Under the pieces are notes generated by a model, which worked only from the letters and a program-made list of their open reading frames with translations, did not search any database and had not been told where the DNA came from. Below are positions 5,620 through 5,782 of a stretch of DNA of 5,782 nt, piece by piece. Made by a program: the position numbers and the translations under genes. Numbering within the stretch: the first letter of the stretch is position 1; each line of letters starts with the position of its first letter. Origin of the DNA: SXRF01 sp039808985 (GTDB lineage Bacteria > Pseudomonadota > Alphaproteobacteria > Rickettsiales > SXRF01); contig JBDHUC010000055.1 in NCBI GenBank assembly GCA_039808985.1, positions 1 through 5,782 of the forward strand, written 5' to 3'.

Positions 5620-5723
5620 TAGAGCGTTTTCGCTTTAGTTGTGCGTTAGGATCCGAGGCGAAGTGTACAATAGTACATGAGACGAAGGATAACAACACGC
5701 ACGATTAAATGGAAAATGCTCTA
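5620..5723. repeat. 104-base imperfect palindrome downstream of groEL
   Basis: The ends TAGAGC (5620-5625) and GCTCTA (5718-5723) are exact reverse complements. TTTTC pairs with GAAAA next, GTGCGT (5641-5646) lies opposite ACGCAC (5697-5702), and the centre is TGTAC-AATA-GTACA (5664-5677). Between the inner arms, GAGGCGAAG (5655-5663) faces GAGACGAAG (5679-5687). These are direct rather than inverted copies and would form an internal loop. No reading frame is present. The sequence differs from the palindrome at 3331-3477 but has a similar size, arm divergence and GTAC-flanked centre. It probably represents another small non-autonomous palindromic repeat family, here transcribed as part of the groESL 3' untranslated region. 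Confidence 0.82.
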
Positions 5724-5735
5724 ATCACCAATAAC

Positions 5736-5769
5736 AAAAAGGGTGGCCGTAAAAAGCCACCCTTTTTTT
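5736..5769 (+). terminator. Rho-independent terminator of the groESL operon
   Basis: GGGTGGC (5741-5747) pairs perfectly with GCCACCC (5756-5762) around an 8-base loop, and seven T residues (5763-5769) follow. The five A residues at 5736-5740 can pair with the start of the T-run, so the structure may also work leftward for a gene beyond the window. It lies 160 bases after the groEL stop, so both structures downstream of groEL fall inside the transcript. Confidence 0.93.
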
Positions 5770-5782
5770 ACTCATGCGGACC

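Noticed and set aside
5598..5723. Small RNA or tRNA gene in the region after groEL
   Set aside because: No cloverleaf, T-loop motif or independent promoter is visible. The structure is explained by the palindrome and the groESL 3' untranslated region.

Overview
The window looks like a chromosomal segment of a Gram-negative, probably alphaproteobacterial, genome. The evidence is the style of the GroEL/GroES proteins, a heat-shock promoter of the CTTG-N17-CYTATNT type used in that class, no CIRCE operator, and small dispersed palindromes of the GTCAT(T/A)CCCGC...GCGGGAATC kind common in proteobacteria. The class assignment is an inference and I cannot name a genus. There are five confident genes, in two divergent operons separated by a 358-base intergenic region.

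Left half, minus strand (148-3148): mutM (8-oxoguanine/formamidopyrimidine DNA glycosylase) is followed after 5 bases by a NeuB/LegI-type nonulosonic acid synthase. That gene overlaps by 4 bases (ATGA) a CBS-domain sugar-1-phosphate nucleotidyltransferase resembling PtmE. The last two point to a legionaminic or sialic acid-like surface sugar pathway whose other steps are not in the window. A (TAACTAC)n array of 17 full heptamers (1-121) and a small hairpin repeat (123-146) lie beyond the end of this operon.

Centre (3149-3506): this region holds a second copy of the small hairpin repeat, an AT-rich stretch, a good sigma-32-like promoter at 3251-3280, a small hairpin, and a 147-base imperfect palindrome. 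The palindrome fills most of the groES leader.

Right half, plus strand (3507-5576): groES and groEL encode the co-chaperonin and chaperonin. The 95-odd bases between them form a long hairpin built from TAACTAG-like heptamers. After groEL come a small hairpin, a 104-base palindrome and a strong rho-independent terminator at 5736-5769.

The genes themselves are ordinary. What stands out is the noncoding DNA: nearly every sizeable gap carries a repeat or inverted repeat, at least four kinds in under 6 kb. The heptamer array at the left edge and the groES-groEL hairpin appear to share the same seven-base building block.
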